Assembly: GCF_036417845.1 (NCBI RefSeq)
Contig: NC_089980.1
Location: 46,250,501 to 46,314,500, forward strand
Source: Apteryx mantelli
Lineage: Eukaryota > Chordata > Aves > Apterygiformes > Apterygidae
DNA: 64,000 nt
Reading direction: 5' to 3'
Part shown: positions 47,907 through 62,628 of the stretch, piece after piece
Layout: every line of letters starts with the position of its first letter
Position numbering within the stretch: the stretch's first letter is position 1
Position numbers and translations under genes: made by a program
Notes under the pieces: generated by a model
What the model saw: only the letters and a program-made list of their open reading frames with translations
Databases searched by the model: none
Told to the model about the DNA's origin: nothing

Positions 47907-49419
47907 AGCCTTCACGACAGCAAATTGTGTTGTGACAGGGTTAAACAGTCAGGAAAGGGTTACGGCTGCCTGCTTGTCACTTGATTCAGCAGGGGTTTAT
48001 ACGAAAATGTGTGCCCTTTTTCTGGCATGGAAAGCCTAGGAGCCCCTGCAGCTGTCTTTGGATGAGGGAATAGCTTTGCTTTGTGTTACTTTATGAATTT
48101 GATGTTTGGATAATAAACTGTATCCTGGAGCAAAAGCTAAAGAGGACTTGGATATTTCTGTGGCTTGACCCTTCCCTCTTCCCCTGGGTGACAAAGCCCA
48201 CCAATGTTCAGGCTGTGAAAGAGTATATGACAAGGACAGTAAAATATTTTCCTTTTCCTTTATTAAAGCAATCTTGACTTACGTTATCAAAAGAGAATTG
48301 TAAAGAGGCAGGTATAAAGAAGCTGTGAAGAAGCAGCTGGCCCAAGTTTCACTTGTACATGCAAGAGAAAGTCCCACTGAAGATAATGGAGCTTGTGATG
48401 AAAGTACAGTGAATGAGATGATTGATTTGTGATATCTGTCTAATATCAGCATTTCCAAAGCTCATGTCACAAAGCAGTGCCTGGTGGAGCAGGGGTACAT
48501 GTCATCTATCTATTTAAGATTTTGAATACCCTGATAGGAAACTTAACACTAGATCGGAGGGACAAACAAGCTGCTGTGACCTTCAGCTGGACAAGGAATA
48601 CAGAAATGTTGGCAGATCCTGAAGCAGTGCACATTTAAAATACAGTAGTAATAGTAATCCACTTTAATGTTATTTACTGTTGCCATTACTGTAGGGGACA
48701 GAGCTCTGCCTGCCCTGTGCTTAGGGCTGGTGAGATAGAAGGGAGCAGGAGGTCACCTCCCCAAAGGGTGTACAGCTCAGGTAAAAGAGATGAGATAGAT
48801 ACAAATAGTCTCATTAGGTATGACTAAGCAATGGTCTCAGCAAATGAATAGCTTCAGTGTTTTTAGCACCTGTGGAAAAGCGATGCTATCAATCTTACAT
48901 CAGTATTTTTGCATGTGAAATTTATAAAAATGGTGAGAAAAGAAAGATTTTGAATAATGTTGATAAACTCGACATTTGTTAAATTATCCCCTTGACTTAA
49001 GCAACACACTGTTCTCTAAATTGTTCCAGTTAGGAGTAACAGCGGATCATTTGGTGTAAGTTGGTATTTCCACACTGAATCAAAACCGAGAGGAAAGCTC
49101 CAGCAGGTTGCGAGTACAGGAAACAAGCTTAGTATTGCAAGTGGTTTGGGCACACTGCAGGGAGGATTTGCTACCAACAAGATGAAGTAATAAAAAAAAA
49201 AAGTGCAGACGACTAAAGACAAATGCACATGGATGAGAAGGCAACCTTTGTGCAAGCACCAGGGGGGTGGGTGTTACAATGGATCACAAATTAAACAGAA
49301 GACAAGGTACGATGCTGTTGCAAAGGGCAGATGCTAGTCTGCGATGTATAAGAAGTGGCATAATAGGTAAAACAAGAGTTGTGACTAAGTCTCTTCTTGC
49401 CCTGATGGCATCTCAGCAG

Positions 49420-49790
49420 GAGCACTTTGTCCACTTTTAAGCACTGTATCATGAGACGTGGACAGACTGGAGGGTGATCAGGGCAGAGATCAAGAAGCGT
49501 AACAAAGTTTAAGAGATGGAAACTCTTTTGTCTTGCTTAGCTTGATAAAGACTTCCATATTGAGAGGGCTGTTATAAAGAGTGATGAGGATGGGGACGGG
49601 GGGAGTTCCTAGCTCTAATGGAGGTATGATCAAAAGTGACCTGATCATCACAGAAGATTTAGATATTAGGAAAAACTTTCTACCAAGAGAACAGAGCACT
49701 GGAACAGGCTACCCATTGGCAGTTTTGGCAAACAAAGTTAAACAAATGTTTCTCTGCTGTCATCTAAATGTATATGATTTTGCCTTCCTT
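49420..49790 (+). mobile_element. Old CR1-type LINE fragment
   Basis: The core 'agatttagatattaggaaa' near 49658-49676, then 'aactttctaccaagag', then 'gcactggaacaggctaccca' near 49697-49716, is the typical CR1 3' region ('ttagatattaggaaaaa...ggaacaggctgccca'). The upstream text ('gagggtgatcagg...gagat') is a weaker match. The copy is strongly diverged, has no open frame, and its edges are approximate. Confidence 0.75.
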
Positions 49791-52700
49791 TGGTTGGGGC
49801 GAATGAGCTTGAATGTGTTCCACTTTAGGTTTGTTCTGGCCTGGTATTTCACTGACTCCAGCAGCCCATGGACAGCTTGAAAAGGGTCAAGCTGGACTCA
49901 TCCTGGGTTCAATATTACCTTTTCTAACAATGATGCTGCCTCTGAGCTGGAGGCTTATCTTGAGGCTGGGAATTTAGTCTCTGGCACTAACAGGATCTCA
50001 ATTAAAAATGTATCTGCCAGTAATGAATATGGCTCGTTCTCTGTTAGCTGCAGTGAGGCTGCAGTGAGTTTGCAGTGCATCAGAAATCAAAAGTTAGCAA
50101 AATCTAACTCCACCCTTCCTGGTTATTTCTGAGCACCCTATAAACACGTCAGAGCACCAGCGCATCCCAGTCTATCCGTCTTGTGATTTCTGCTCAGCCA
50201 TGTGGTTGGTTTGTGCTAGTATGACTTGTAGCTCTCTCCAAGTCCTTGTCACAATAATTCCTGGTAGACCAAGGTTGCTTTGGGGCTTACCACCTGTGCA
50301 GTGTGTCTTCACTCCCCTCTAAGGTGGAGCTGAGCAGGAAAGTCTACACAGCAAACAGGGAGACAGGTGGCAATTAATTCAGAAAGCAGCTTGGCTCAGT
50401 TGTTTGCTAACTTTCACTGGATTGTTTTGTTCATGAGGGCAGAAGCTGTTAACAGCTGGTGTTGCCCCATCTCGATGCAAAGCAGAAGAGCCAGGGCAGT
50501 GCTGGGAAAAGCATGTGCAGGGGACGGGCTAGGAAGGATACAGCCTGGGAGGCAACAGGCTGCTCTCCTCTCCTCTGCCTCCCTGCAAGAGGCAGAGGGG
50601 AAGGGTAACACAGCTTTTGCTTCTCTAAACAGCAGCAGCGGTGATGGTGGCCCTGATGCACTTTTATGCACTTTTAGCAAGCGCCGCAGGTGGGGGGCAG
50701 CCAGGGAGCTGCCTGCTCTACACAACCTCTGCCTTTCCCTGCTGAGTGGTGGGGTGGAGCAGTGCCTGAAAGCTCAACCACATCCTCCTGTCTGAGCTTG
50801 GAGACTCCCCTTGGGATCAGAAGTGACTTTCCAAGGTCACTGCAGGGCGCAGCCATGGCCAGTCTGGGACCAGGCTCCTGCGTGTACTGTGTGTGGAGAC
50901 CAACAGCAATGCAGTGGGCTCCAGCTCTGAGAGCCCGGGCACAGGCTTGCTCTGAGCAGTGAACCCAAACTCTTCCCACCACAGCAAGAGACCATGTTTT
51001 TCCAGGGAGCAGCCCATAAACCCACCAGGGACTGTGGCTCAGGGAAGAGAGATCCTTTTCACTGTGCACCAAACCTCAGTGCAGCAAACCTCAGTGCTCC
51101 AAGTCCCTTCCTGGGCCTGGAGGCAGTTGGTTGTGGATGCTTGTAATATCACATTAATAACGCAGTTCAGAGAGCAGGGATCTGAGCTGTCCCCCTGTGG
51201 GTGAACAGCCTGCGATCAGTTCTCAGGCCAGGTAATAGATCTCCAATTTTCCCAGTGCTGAATGTAAATAATTCTCTTTAGAAATCAGAGCAGTCCATAC
51301 TGGCCAGGGGCAGAACCTATTTCAGTCACTGGGAGTTTTGCCCGAATACTGACTGTAGTTTGTACTCTTCACAAGGGTCGCTAAATCTTAAGAATGAGTT
51401 CTTGCAACCCTGCTTGTATGAGACATCTCAGCAGGCAAAATCCCTGTGTGCTTAGGGGGGTGCTGGGATTTCCCCCCAGCAGAGCTGCCTTTGAGGAACT
51501 GCAGATACAGGTATGGTCTTTACACCTCTTCCCTCACCTGGGTCTAAACTTGGCTCTTCTTAGTCCTGGTTATGTCACTCAGATATGAGTACTTTTTCAA
51601 TCCTGTCAGCTGTCACTCTTTGTTAGATGATTTTACTATCATTTTTAATGTTCACTTTAATGAAAATGTCTCCTTTTTGGTATGATATCGACAACTACAA
51701 CCCCTTCTTTTAACTCACTCCTTTAAACACTTATTTCTTGGAAGCCAAAGAAGTGATGCAGCATACGCATCCCTCTCTTCTGATCTGTTGTCTCCCAGCA
51801 CAGGGAGCGATGGGAGATGTGGGCGTGTGCTAATGCCCCCTCTGCACACTCTCAGGTCGTCTGGCAGGACAAATTTGACCTGAGCAGATAAAAGTCATTG
51901 CAGGTTTTATGCTTTATGCCAGCTGTGGAAGGATATATCATACCTGTAAGAGGCAGTATGAACAGATCCTATCTAATCTGGCATAGAGTCTACATAGGTG
52001 ACTGTATCTCTTAAAGTATTCTGGACTGATTTGAACTGACAGAGCAAGCTTGCATCAGCTTTACATAGCCACGGTATTTTTGATCTATATTCCAAGTATA
52101 CTTGCCTTGTGGAGTTGTACCATAGAGTTGTGGTCTGACTTGTTCTGTCTGTGATATGTAAATCTTATTCGTCCATTAAGGTCAGCTTAAATTATTATTT
52201 CAGCAGAAAAATGTGTGGGTTCTGCTTACTAAGACGACATCAGGCATTCTAAGTTTCTTTTACTGTAGTTTTAATGTGCCCATCCTTAACATATTTTGCT
52301 CTACACTATCCTTGTTGCAGATTGCAGGATGGATTTTGAGTGGGCTCTTCATTATTTGCCCTTGATTTAAAATTTAGGCAACTCTCCAGATTACACAGCA
52401 AAACTGTTTGTCGTCTGGAATAAATGTCTCTGTCAGTCAGTTGTACTAAGCTATGAAAGAACAACCTAAGAATAAGGAGTTACCTCTAAATTCCAGCCAG
52501 CGCCTGAAATAGATCACCTGGGGACGCAGATGCATTTGCATGAATGTACACAGATCACAGTGATAATAACGTGAATAACAATTTTGTGAGGTAATCGCAG
52601 AACCTTTTGCAGTCACTCATAAGCGTAGCAATACAGCATACTTGTGATAGGGGTAATTACTAAAATTCCATTTTAGAGACTGAAACAGTATGATTAGGGA

Positions 52701-55700
52701 CTTTCCAAAGGCCACCTGTGACATTTTTACTTGCTTGACAGTAAAATCCAAATTTAATTACCTCTGCTCCTATGCCTTATCTACAGATTCATTTTCCTTT
52801 TTAATATTTTTGCTTGGCATTGCCTGTTGCACCTAATATGTTTTCGTGTTCAAGCAGACCCTTACTAAGTGTTCCCACTGATAGATGACTTTTGACAGAT
52901 ATTTTCCGTTTTACTAAGGAAGGATAGGGATGAGAAAAAACAAACATGTTCTATGCCATGAGAAATAAGCACATGCAGTCACTTCTGCAGTTTCCCCAAG
53001 TTTGTTTTGACAGGTCAGCCCTGCTTTAAAATCAGCCATTCACAGCGCTAACTTCCTTCTCGGTGCTGAATGACGAAGCTGACTGACAGGACTGGCTCAT
53101 TCTGCTCGAAGCATCTGCCTGACACCTCGTAGAAACTGCTATCAGGAAATCTGGCAGCAAAACACAGGCTTAAAACACCAAACAAGGTAGAAAATATTTT
53201 ACGATGTGGTAAAAAATAGTCAGCTCCATATGTGGTCAGGGAGTCTTCCTTTCCTTACATCTTCTAGGTACCATCCAGGACAAACGACTCCGACTCCGTT
53301 ATGTCTGTGGTCGTGGGCTGACTCCTGGGAAAAGAAATGTGTGCCCGGCTCCTGTGCAGGGACCTGGAGCCACAGCCTCAGCTGCGGGAGCTGCTCCCAG
53401 CACGAGCAAGGCTCACGGGAGCTTTCAGAGAGGACCCAGAGCTCGCCATCGTGGCTCCTTGTTCCTGGGCAGCATGTCCCCGCACGCGATGGGGAGCAGT
53501 CGGGGAGGTCCAGAGGCAGAAAGCCATATCTGCAGATTGCAGGGGGACATACGGCATCAGTGCCAGCGCGGGCTGGGGAGGGTCTCCGGAGATACTACAG
53601 CCCACCCTGCTGCAGTCAAGCCCGGATCAGATATAACATTTCCAGCAGATGTTTGTCCGAACCACTGTGAAAAACCTCCCCGATGGTGATTCCACAAGAT
53701 AACGTGTCTGGAGCTTTACTACCCTTCCCCAAATGTCAAACTTCAATTTTCCTTGTTCTGACACATCGATTTTATCCATCAGGGACCCAGAGGACACATT
53801 CTTCTGTCTGCAGCAGTATGCATTTGAAGTCTGACACTGTCTCTCCCCTCAGTCTTCTCTAGATGGAGCCTTGCAGCCTCTTTCTATCCATCCTTGTAGG
53901 TTATAGTTTGGAGATGTAGGATTATTCTTGTTAGCTTTTTTTTAAGGCACCCCATAATTGCTCTGTGTTATTCTTAAAGCTAGAGCCTAAAACTGGACAG
54001 AGTACCTACATGAGCACAAGTAGAACAAAAATATACTTTTTTAAAGCTACAGCGTGTGTCACACAAGCCCAGGATTGCTGCTGGTGTTATCTTGTCTCCC
54101 TGTGCTCAGAGCCAGAAGCGATTTTTTTTCAGTGTTGTATGCCCTGCAACAATATCTTGTGGGGTAGCAGAAAAGGCTAAACAAGTACGCTGTGAAAAAG
54201 TTATAATAGGTAAATATGTGGATGTGTAGTTAGCTTTGAATTTAATTTTCTTTTAGTTTCTTAGCATGACAGTGTTGTGATAATTAAGAGTGCTTCCTGT
54301 TCACATGGGAATGACATGGGAGTTTATTTGTCCCCAGGAGCAGCTGTTTCTACTTTAGCAGGAGCTATTTTTATGAGCTGCTGGAGAAACACTTTCATTG
54401 CTCTTTGATTCTCCTTCTTATCTCCCAGCTGTCTCTTCTGGTGCTCAGAAAAATGCTGCAGTGGGCAAATATTTGGGTAGAATACACAGGTAGGACCATC
54501 TTCTTCATCCAAGTTAGCCGTTCATTTCTTTCCTTCGATAATTGTTCGTGCCATCTCTTCAGAAACATATTCCAGTGGCTGTGGAACTAAGACATTTCCA
54601 TATGTTTTGTCATTTAAAATATTTCCTCTATTTTGTACAGAAAATGGAAAGAGGGCAATTATGAAAACTGGGCAGACTGGCAAGAACCTAACATCTGGGT
54701 TTAGCTCAGAGACCAGTTCCTACCAGGACTGATTTTCTCTCTAAAGTCAATAGAAGTGCAGTTTGCCCGTGACTATGCTACATTTCTCTGCTCATGGCTG
54801 CTGCAGAGGATTTATTTAATTAGTTCACCCAATTACCAGGCCCTTTCCCTTTTAGCCACATAAAATAGTTGCTGTGGGATCTGAAGGAAGCTACAAGGCA
54901 TTTCTATATCCCAGAGAGGTTCTTCCTGCATTTGGTCCCCACACATCTTCCCTGCCTTAGGACACCTCGTAGCATTTCTTTTGACTTGGAAAATCTACAG
55001 AGAGGATGGGAAGATTCAGGCTAAAGCTGCGTGTCGATAGTAGACCAGTTTTTGCAGGGCATATGTGGGCAATTCCTTTATTTTCACCAAAATTGTTTTT
55101 TATAACCAAGCCCATGCATTCTAGCATGAGAGACACCCACTGAGATGAGAACTCCAGCTTGAAAAGATTGCTGATGAGAATGAAGACAGGAATCATTGTT
55201 AAAGAACATTACACTAAAAAAAAAGACAATAAAAAACTTGGCTTCGCTGTGGAAAGTCGAAATGATTAAAAACGGAGATGTGTCATTTTTTTCTTCTAGC
55301 TACATGCAGCATGTGTTTCCCGTGTCTCATATTACAAGCAAATGTGAACTGAGGGTTTATGGTAATACCACCAAGGAAGTATGATATCATCTCCCCCACA
55401 GGTGGTAAGTCAGTTTTCCAAGGTGTGTTTACACGGCGCATTTCAGAACAGCAGCACACACATGAGGTACTTGAGCAATATCTGTAATTACTGGAAAGTT
55501 TGAGGAATAAACACTGTCTAGCCAGGTATGAGTTGTTAAACACCTTATGGCAAAATATGCGATGTCATTCATCTTATCTTGATAAACACTTGTTAGGGCA
55601 TGAATTTGACTGAATTTAAGTGAAGCTGGTAATGTGGTTTATAAATGCATGGCACGTAGATCTTATGTAATCAGACTAGTAGTTAATAAGATAAATAGTC

Positions 55701-58700
55701 TGATAGTACAGAAGCAAATTTGCTTATATTTTGACATGTATAAAACTGTGATTCAGGATGCTGGTCTGTTTTATCTAAATTGTAAACCACAAACACAATA
55801 AACAGTACAAGATTACTAGAGGAAAAGTGACAAAAATCAGCATCAATAACACGCTTGGCCTGATGGATGTATGCTCCTTTTGGGTCACCAGAGGACTGAA
55901 TAACTAGAGATTGTTAAGATTTTCTAAGCATTATCTGCCCTTTATCTCCTTTGCGTTTATGTTTATTGAAACAATTTCGTGCAATTAAACCAGATGGAAA
56001 AGGCACTTGCCTGCTAAGTCTATTTGCTATTCATTATCTTCCGTTATGGAAGCACCTAAGTTTTATATATACACTTAGAAGCTGCAAAATGGAGTAAAAA
56101 CAGTAGCCTGTTCTTTTTACGACACTTTAGTTGTACTGCATGGCTCCAGGACAGATTCACAGCTGTCTTTCCATAGGGCCTAGATATTTTGGTAAGAAAA
56201 TGGTATATCTGTAAAGTTCAGCTTTTGTTAAACACCTTAGGTGTTTTTTACCTCAGATTTTGCTAGCCCATACATGAGGCTGGGTACTGCCATTGCGATA
56301 CCAATACAATTCCTCATAATTATTAAGCTCAAGGCAGCCCCAGCCTTGGACGCCGGCATGGACGTGCTCACCAAGAACGGTGCATTATTGTGTGGAGAGG
56401 AAGGTCCTTGAGGACCGCCACCTGGGCAACTGCAGGTGACGATTGCCACCATGTCTGCTGGGCCACCCACTGGCTCCAGGGTGGCTTCCCAGGGCCTCCA
56501 CAGTCAATCCAACAAAATGGCATTCGTTACACAGCTCCTTCAGACCGCATTGCCCCTCAGCATTTTCCCACCAGTGCCTGAGAGGCAGGAGGGGCAGCGC
56601 TGTGTCCCAGTACCACTGCAGTGATGGTGTCTCGCTTTGGTTTTGGTTGTTGTTTTTCACAGTCTGATTCCATTCAAGTGTCTTAGGAGATGTGCTTGAC
56701 CACCTACTGTCTTTTTGGACGCTTTCTCTTCCTGACTTTCCGTGTTCAGCTATTTGTGTAATGTGAACTATGTGTTGATCTCTGAGGGTCTTCCAACTTC
56801 CCTTAATGCAGCAATTCTTTAAAAAAAGAAGTGGGCAGCAGTTCTGCAAAATGCTTGTCCACGTTCCTCTTGGATGCTGTCCTTTAATAAGCAGATGAGG
56901 GGAAGGTCTGGTTTTAGCTAGTTTCCCAAGGAGGCAAGGCATGCGTGGTACTTGCTGACTACATATATGTGTGCGTCTCTCAGTCTCCCCCAAACGCCTT
57001 TTGAATTTGCTGGCCACTCTGAACCAGAGGGACAGGCATCCCTGTGGTCCTGTATGGCCCTATAAATTTCAGTTAAATTGGATAGAAGAGAGACATATTG
57101 TCAAGGGTTTGTTGAAGGGCAGGATTCAGCACAACCTTATCCTTTAATAGGCACAATTCAGCCGTGAGACACAAACCCACAGGAAACCAGGTTCATTAGT
57201 TTCCCTGCTCATGCCACTCCTTGTCGTACTGCTCAAAGCATGCAGGAAGACTGGGTTACTTCTCTTGGCCAGGAGTAAGGCAGTATTTTTTGGGGTGCTA
57301 AAACCTTTAATTTTATGCAAGTCTTTAGCAGAGCATATTTCTCCTGTCTTCCACATCGTTCTCTGTATAAGCCTGATTTCCGGTCAGCTCATGCATTATG
57401 GAACCCCACAGGGCTTAAATCTGCACCTATTTTTTTATGCATATGTGTTGTGTCTCACTTTCCACTAAAGAGATATGGAGCATTGCTACATCTATCATTT
57501 TTCACCACTCCTTTCCTGATGTGTCTTGTTCTTCTGTTTCACGCTGTGCTGGAAGTTTAGCATTAATAGCATACAAGTTTTTGATCAAAAAACAATACCA
57601 AGCAAAACAGGAGTGAGTGATATTTTGCCTATTTTATTGTTAGTGTGGTAGCCTTTTCAGCTTCCATGTATAATCTCTTTTTAACTGATGGCATTGTAGC
57701 ATTACTGTCATTTTTTTCCTTCTTCTCATCTGCACAGAGAAGTCTCTGATTGTCAGTCAGTCTTTAGACATTGCTGTTATCAGGGGCAGCGTCCAGCCCT
57801 TGAGATTCCCAGCGGCCTGAGGACAGCACGTCTCCCCTGTACCCATTCCCTCCTCTTCATGGGGACGGCACCAGAGCTGCTGAAGCCTTCAGTTCCTGGC
57901 AGGGACTGGCCTGCGGATGGCCAGGGAGCAAAATGGGTATGCCACCACTTTGGTCAGGGGCAGGCTACTTCCCAACACCCTTGACATACTGGAATTGCTA
58001 CATTGTAGGAACATTTGAGCCTTTTCTAAGCTATTTAGTCTGCATATTTTGGATACCATGGATATGCATACTCAGTACTTGGGCTGTTGGCTTGGGTTTT
58101 CAAAGCAGAGGGTTTTCCTAACTCTGTCACAGTCAGCCTAGTCTTTTTCCTCATGGCTTCAGACTAGTCAATCCCAATTTGTCTATCTTACAGTTGATAC
58201 TACTTTCTTCCTGCTGGGGCAGCAACAAACTCTTCTACAGCTATTAGAGAGATATTTGCTGTCCGAACTCCTGCTTCCTGTCTTTTTGACCACTGGCTGT
58301 GGCAAAGTCTGGGGGGATCCAGATCTAGAAGTGTTCAGCCCATCTGCATTTCTCTATGAGAAAACCCTCCATTTCTGTCTGTACTCCTTTATTATAATAT
58401 CAGAACTAGATGAGGTGTTTCCAAATACAGCTGAAGCGTTGGCTGCAGAACTGCAGCCACTTGTGCCAGCATGAATGAAGGTGAGATCTGGCACTGACAG
58501 CACATGAGCATTTCCCAGCACATTTCCCTCCTGCCTCTGTGTGTGAAATTGCTGTATGAGAAGTTCTTACGGACAGAAAACTCTGTATTTGGTGCCTATC
58601 CAAAAGCGAACTTTTCTGAACACCTTTAACTTTTTTGTTTGAGAAGATGATAATCTCTGCATCATCAAACAATATATGAGACCAGCACCCATACTGTTCA

Positions 58701-59849
58701 AGGGCCTGAAGGGGCTCTGGGTAGAAAGTTAAGATGTAAAATAGCCCAAACTGTGGAGAATCCAAGTGTTTCAGTATTTATAATTTGTGAGTCTTTAAAA
58801 ATTCTGCACCTTACTTGAACAATACATTTGGGACCAGTTTTCTGCTAAGGTTTTTGAGATAAGGACTCTCTCTTGCAATAGGTTTTATCCTATGTAATAC
58901 AACCCATTTATGGTAGTTTTCAGTTCTTCAATAATTTCATACCTGTAAAATGGAAAATCTTTTTTTGTTATGAAAAGTTTTAAGGCAACAATGACATTTG
59001 AAACCTGAGTTTCTGCTTTCACTAGAACAAAGCATGTATTCTCTTTAGCCCAGCATCACAGTATAATCACTATTCCTTTCAAGAAACCCCTGCATTTCTA
59101 AAATGGATTTGAAATGGTAACATTGAAACCTAACAATGACTGAAGAAATCTATTTGAAAGATAATGATTTGTGCTCTGCAACAGTTGCCATCAGCAATGC
59201 TTTAGAAGAGGAGGGAAGTTTCTAACTTGAAAGAAAAGAAAGCAGTGTTGGATTTAGAAGCATCTTAAGGTGACTAAATGAATTACTCATGTTTCATCTG
59301 CTGACATCTGAGGTAGGAGCTGGTTTTATTAGTGACTGACAGTATGTAGATGGATTCACCCAGGAAAGCACCTGATAGCTTAATTTGATCATTGTCCTCC
59401 TCAATCAGAGAATGAAGAAGTCTGCACGCGAATTATTTTCTGATGATGCCCCAGGCTGCTGTATGAAAAAACCTTGTGCTTTCTGGAACTTGCTTAGTCC
59501 AGCAGTCTGATCTCTGTGTCTGTAGATGCTCCTCACCAGATGTGGTGTGTCTGTCCCGTTCTGACTCCACAGGTAGCACAGAGGTCCCAGGCTCCCCTCA
59601 AAGAACAAACAGAGCACAGAGAGGCTACTCCAGCCCCCTCCAGTGAATCTGGTCTTCTGTAAGGCATGAAAAGATTGGAATTTCTTTTGTTTGGGAGGAC
59701 ATAAGCAAAAGGGAAAGTGTAAAATTGGACAAAATAGTAATCATTTAGAGCAGTTGATTTGTTGCTTTTATTACCTTTCTCATAGCATAAGAGCAAGGGG
59801 ATGGTCAGAGATGAAATATGAGCAAATTCCAAAAAGATTAAAGGAAGCG
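49791..59849. other. Intergenic, no gene recognised
   Basis: Nothing gene-like can be supported. GC-richer patches at about 50,460-50,960, 53,280-53,620 and 56,330-56,620 carry long but uninterpretable frames. The largest is 210 codons on the minus strand (56385-57017). None has paired splice sites or known motifs. Confidence 0.5.
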
Positions 59850-59990
59850 CATTTTATGTAAGGTACAGCTGGAGCCTGGAACTCATTGCCAAAAGATAGC
59901 AACAAGGCTCAAGACTCAGCAAGACTGGGAAAATGGACTGGATACTTCTGTGAGCAACAGAAATGTTCAGAGGTACTTTGAACAGGCTCA
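59850..59990 (+). mobile_element. Possible very old LINE (CR1/L3-like) remnant
   Basis: The text 'tggaactcattgccaaaaga' (59877-59896), with 'gactgggaaaatggactgga' about 30 bases further, resembles the CR1/L3 3' region ('tggaactcattgccacaggat...'). Only about 100 bases can be matched by eye. Confidence 0.35.
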
Positions 59991-62139
59991 AAACAGGTTT
60001 AGAAGGCATGTAAAACCTGAGGTACTTGTGAAATTTGCCCAAATCAACCCTCTCAGCGTTAAACTTATAACTTTGATATTCTACATTGGTTGATCTTTTG
60101 AGCCTGTAGGTAAACATACCTGTCAAGCTTCTCTGATCTTAAGCAACATATTAATTTGCCTTTATATCAAGACAGTGCCTATCTGCTATGAGGTGCTGCA
60201 GCTTCATTGACGGTGCTCTGTCAGTGTCCACTTCTGTTTTTTTAATTGCTTCCAAAAGTCCTGTTATCTCCTAGGGAAAAGAATTCAACCTCTCCTTTCC
60301 CTTCAAGATTTTAGACAGATGGGAGAGCCTGGCTCCCTGTTGGAAATGTCTGTTTGGGGGATTTCTTTGGGCAAGATCCGAATACTTATAACAGCAAGGA
60401 AGTTCTGAACTGAGTAGGATTTTTGTGGCCGGTTGCTAGTGATATGTTTGCTAGTTGGTCACCTCTAGATCTAAGTGCTCGCCCTCCATGAAGGAGGATT
60501 TTTGTAGTTGTTGGATTATTGCAGAAGAGGAGATTTATTTATGTGTTATTCTGTTCCGGTAAAAATATCAGCTTGCAGGATTTTCCCTCCAGATTTTTGA
60601 GAATCATTCCTGGGATGTGTTCTTGGCTCATCTTCTGGGCAATTGCATGGGCATTGCATGCACTCCTCCCCTGGAATTATTATCTGCTCAGGGCATGTAT
60701 GTTTTGAATGCAGGTTCTGTGTCAGGGGTTAGGAAGGAATCTACAGATAAGAAAAGATGAAGATCTTGTTTTAGGAGAGAAAGGACCTGGCTATGATCCT
60801 CATGCCCTTCTGGTATGACCAGAGGGAAGAGGGAAGAGACAAGAAACAGAGGCCCACAGTTGCATCATTTGTGTCACCTGCACTATGAAATTTAGACCCA
60901 CAAGCCAGAAAAAAAGATGAAAGCTTGCTTTGTCATATGGGAAAAATGCTTAGCAAACTGTAGTGAGGTATTTCAGACCAGTCTTATTCATCCCTAAACT
61001 GTTTTATTTCCTTCTAACATTAGACATCAAACAAAATATTTGAAGTTTTTTAGAAGCACAGTTACTTTTTGCTCTGTAAATAAGAAACTAACTTATTCGA
61101 CTGTAGCTGTCTTTGAGACCTGTTTTTTGATTCAATGGAAAGGTGATGACAGGTGTTGTCACACAGAAATTAATTCTTTCAGCACAACTGTTCAGGATTT
61201 CAAATGATTTATTCTGTGTAAAATATTTGGCAAAAATAAAATCTACTTATCCTGTTTAAACCACAAGGAAAAATGATTAAACTAAACATTCCATTGCAGC
61301 CGCCTGGGTAGAAGATCCTGGTTAGCAACCTGCACCCTCGCGATTATAACGTGTAGCTTAGAGGCTATTAAACTGATACTCAACAAGTTTTCATAACGGA
61401 GGATTTTCTCAGTGAACAGAATGCCAAAGCTTGTTTTAGGCTAGCACCAAAATTGTTGCTGTTGTTGTTGTTGTTTTTCCCTGCATGAAAGCAGATTACA
61501 GGCTTAAGAACAAAGGTCTCCATTTCCCATATCCATTACTTCGTTCTCATGAGAAGCAGCCCGTGTCTGCCTGTTACAATAAACCGACGTGCCAGGCTGT
61601 GGTGAAGTTAATCAAAGCCGACAGTATGATAAGAGCGACTGCAGCTTCAGTTGCAATAAATTTGTTTGTTTACAGAAGGGATTTTGTAATAGACAAAGTG
61701 TTCTATAAATCAAAGAGATCTCTCACTGAACTTACCTCACTATTGAGTAAAACAACGTCTGATAATATGGAAACATAGATGCTTTGGAAATGCCATTTAG
61801 CTTAATTTCTTTTGAAGGAGTTGGTACATTTTGTTCATTTCAGGCAATGGAAAAAATTAGTACTATAGCATTGCCATCTTTTAATTTTGCCCCACAGTCC
61901 CAAAATATTTATGCTAGGTCCTGATGACATGAGACTGTCGGTTTCTTCCCTTCTCTTTTGTTTTAAATAAGTTCGTAGCCCTCCAGTATCAGGAAAAAGC
62001 TGGGCTATCTAAACAGGAGACAAATGTGTTTTCTAAATTCTATTATGTATATGAAAATATCAGAATATTCAAATCCTGCCATGACTCAGGTGCAGCTCAC
62101 GATTTTTTCCTTCTTGGGTTGGCAGTGTTGTTATTATTT
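59991..62139. other. Intergenic, nothing recognised
   Basis: No gene or clear repeat was seen apart from a TTG triplet repeat at 61453-61474. A 97-codon plus frame (61485-61778) has no recognisable feature and no splice support. Confidence 0.5.
61453..61474. repeat. (TTG)n microsatellite
   Basis: About seven TTG units with one CTG variant. Confidence 0.85.
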
Positions 62140-62208
62140 ATCAGTGGCACTAAGATAGATCTTGTTAGGACTGCTGCACTGTTTCTGTGTGTCCCAGTCT
62201 TGATCTGT

Positions 62209-62300
62209 GATTTGCAACTTGATCTCAGGAAAGATACAACAGTTATCAGCTCTTGGTCACTGTTGCTGTGCTAATTACGTTTGCAGTCTCTTTACCAAGG
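62209..62300 (+). repeat. Degenerate direct repeat, copy 1
   Basis: It aligns with 62629-62720. Shared text includes 'tttgcaactt', 'caggaa', 'cagttatca.ctctt' and 'tttaccaag/cttaccag'. Identity is about two thirds by eye. The copies lie 420 bp apart in the same orientation. Confidence 0.6.
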
Positions 62301-62628
62301 TGTTTGGGATCTGAGCAGATTTGTAGATGTATTTAGAAAACCCTGCCAAGAATTTTCATCTCTCTCTGTTTGCTACTTCCAGGAAATACCTTTTTTGATT
62401 TTTGAAGGCTGGACCATGAATACAGACTTCAGATATAATCTCATATAACCCTTCCCTAAGTCTACTCATATTGATGAATTAATACTTTAAATTATTTTAA
62501 CAACTGAAAATCTTAAATGTGCACTGCTGAAAGCAGTGCTTTTCTCACTGATTGGATGAGAAATATGGAACTAGATTAATATTACATGTTGCAGCATTCT
62601 CCTTTCAGTATAATAGACTAGTGCTCAG

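Larger units (their letters stand above)
38211..49419. other. Upstream flank of CYP1B1, no gene recognised
   Basis: No exon with convincing splice sites, RNA gene or recent transposon was seen. A GC-richer patch lies at about 45,520-45,760, with overlapping frames of up to 157 codons on both strands. These have no recognisable domain and are likely due to composition. As the 5' flank of CYP1B1 it may contain distal regulatory elements that cannot be called by eye. Confidence 0.5.
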
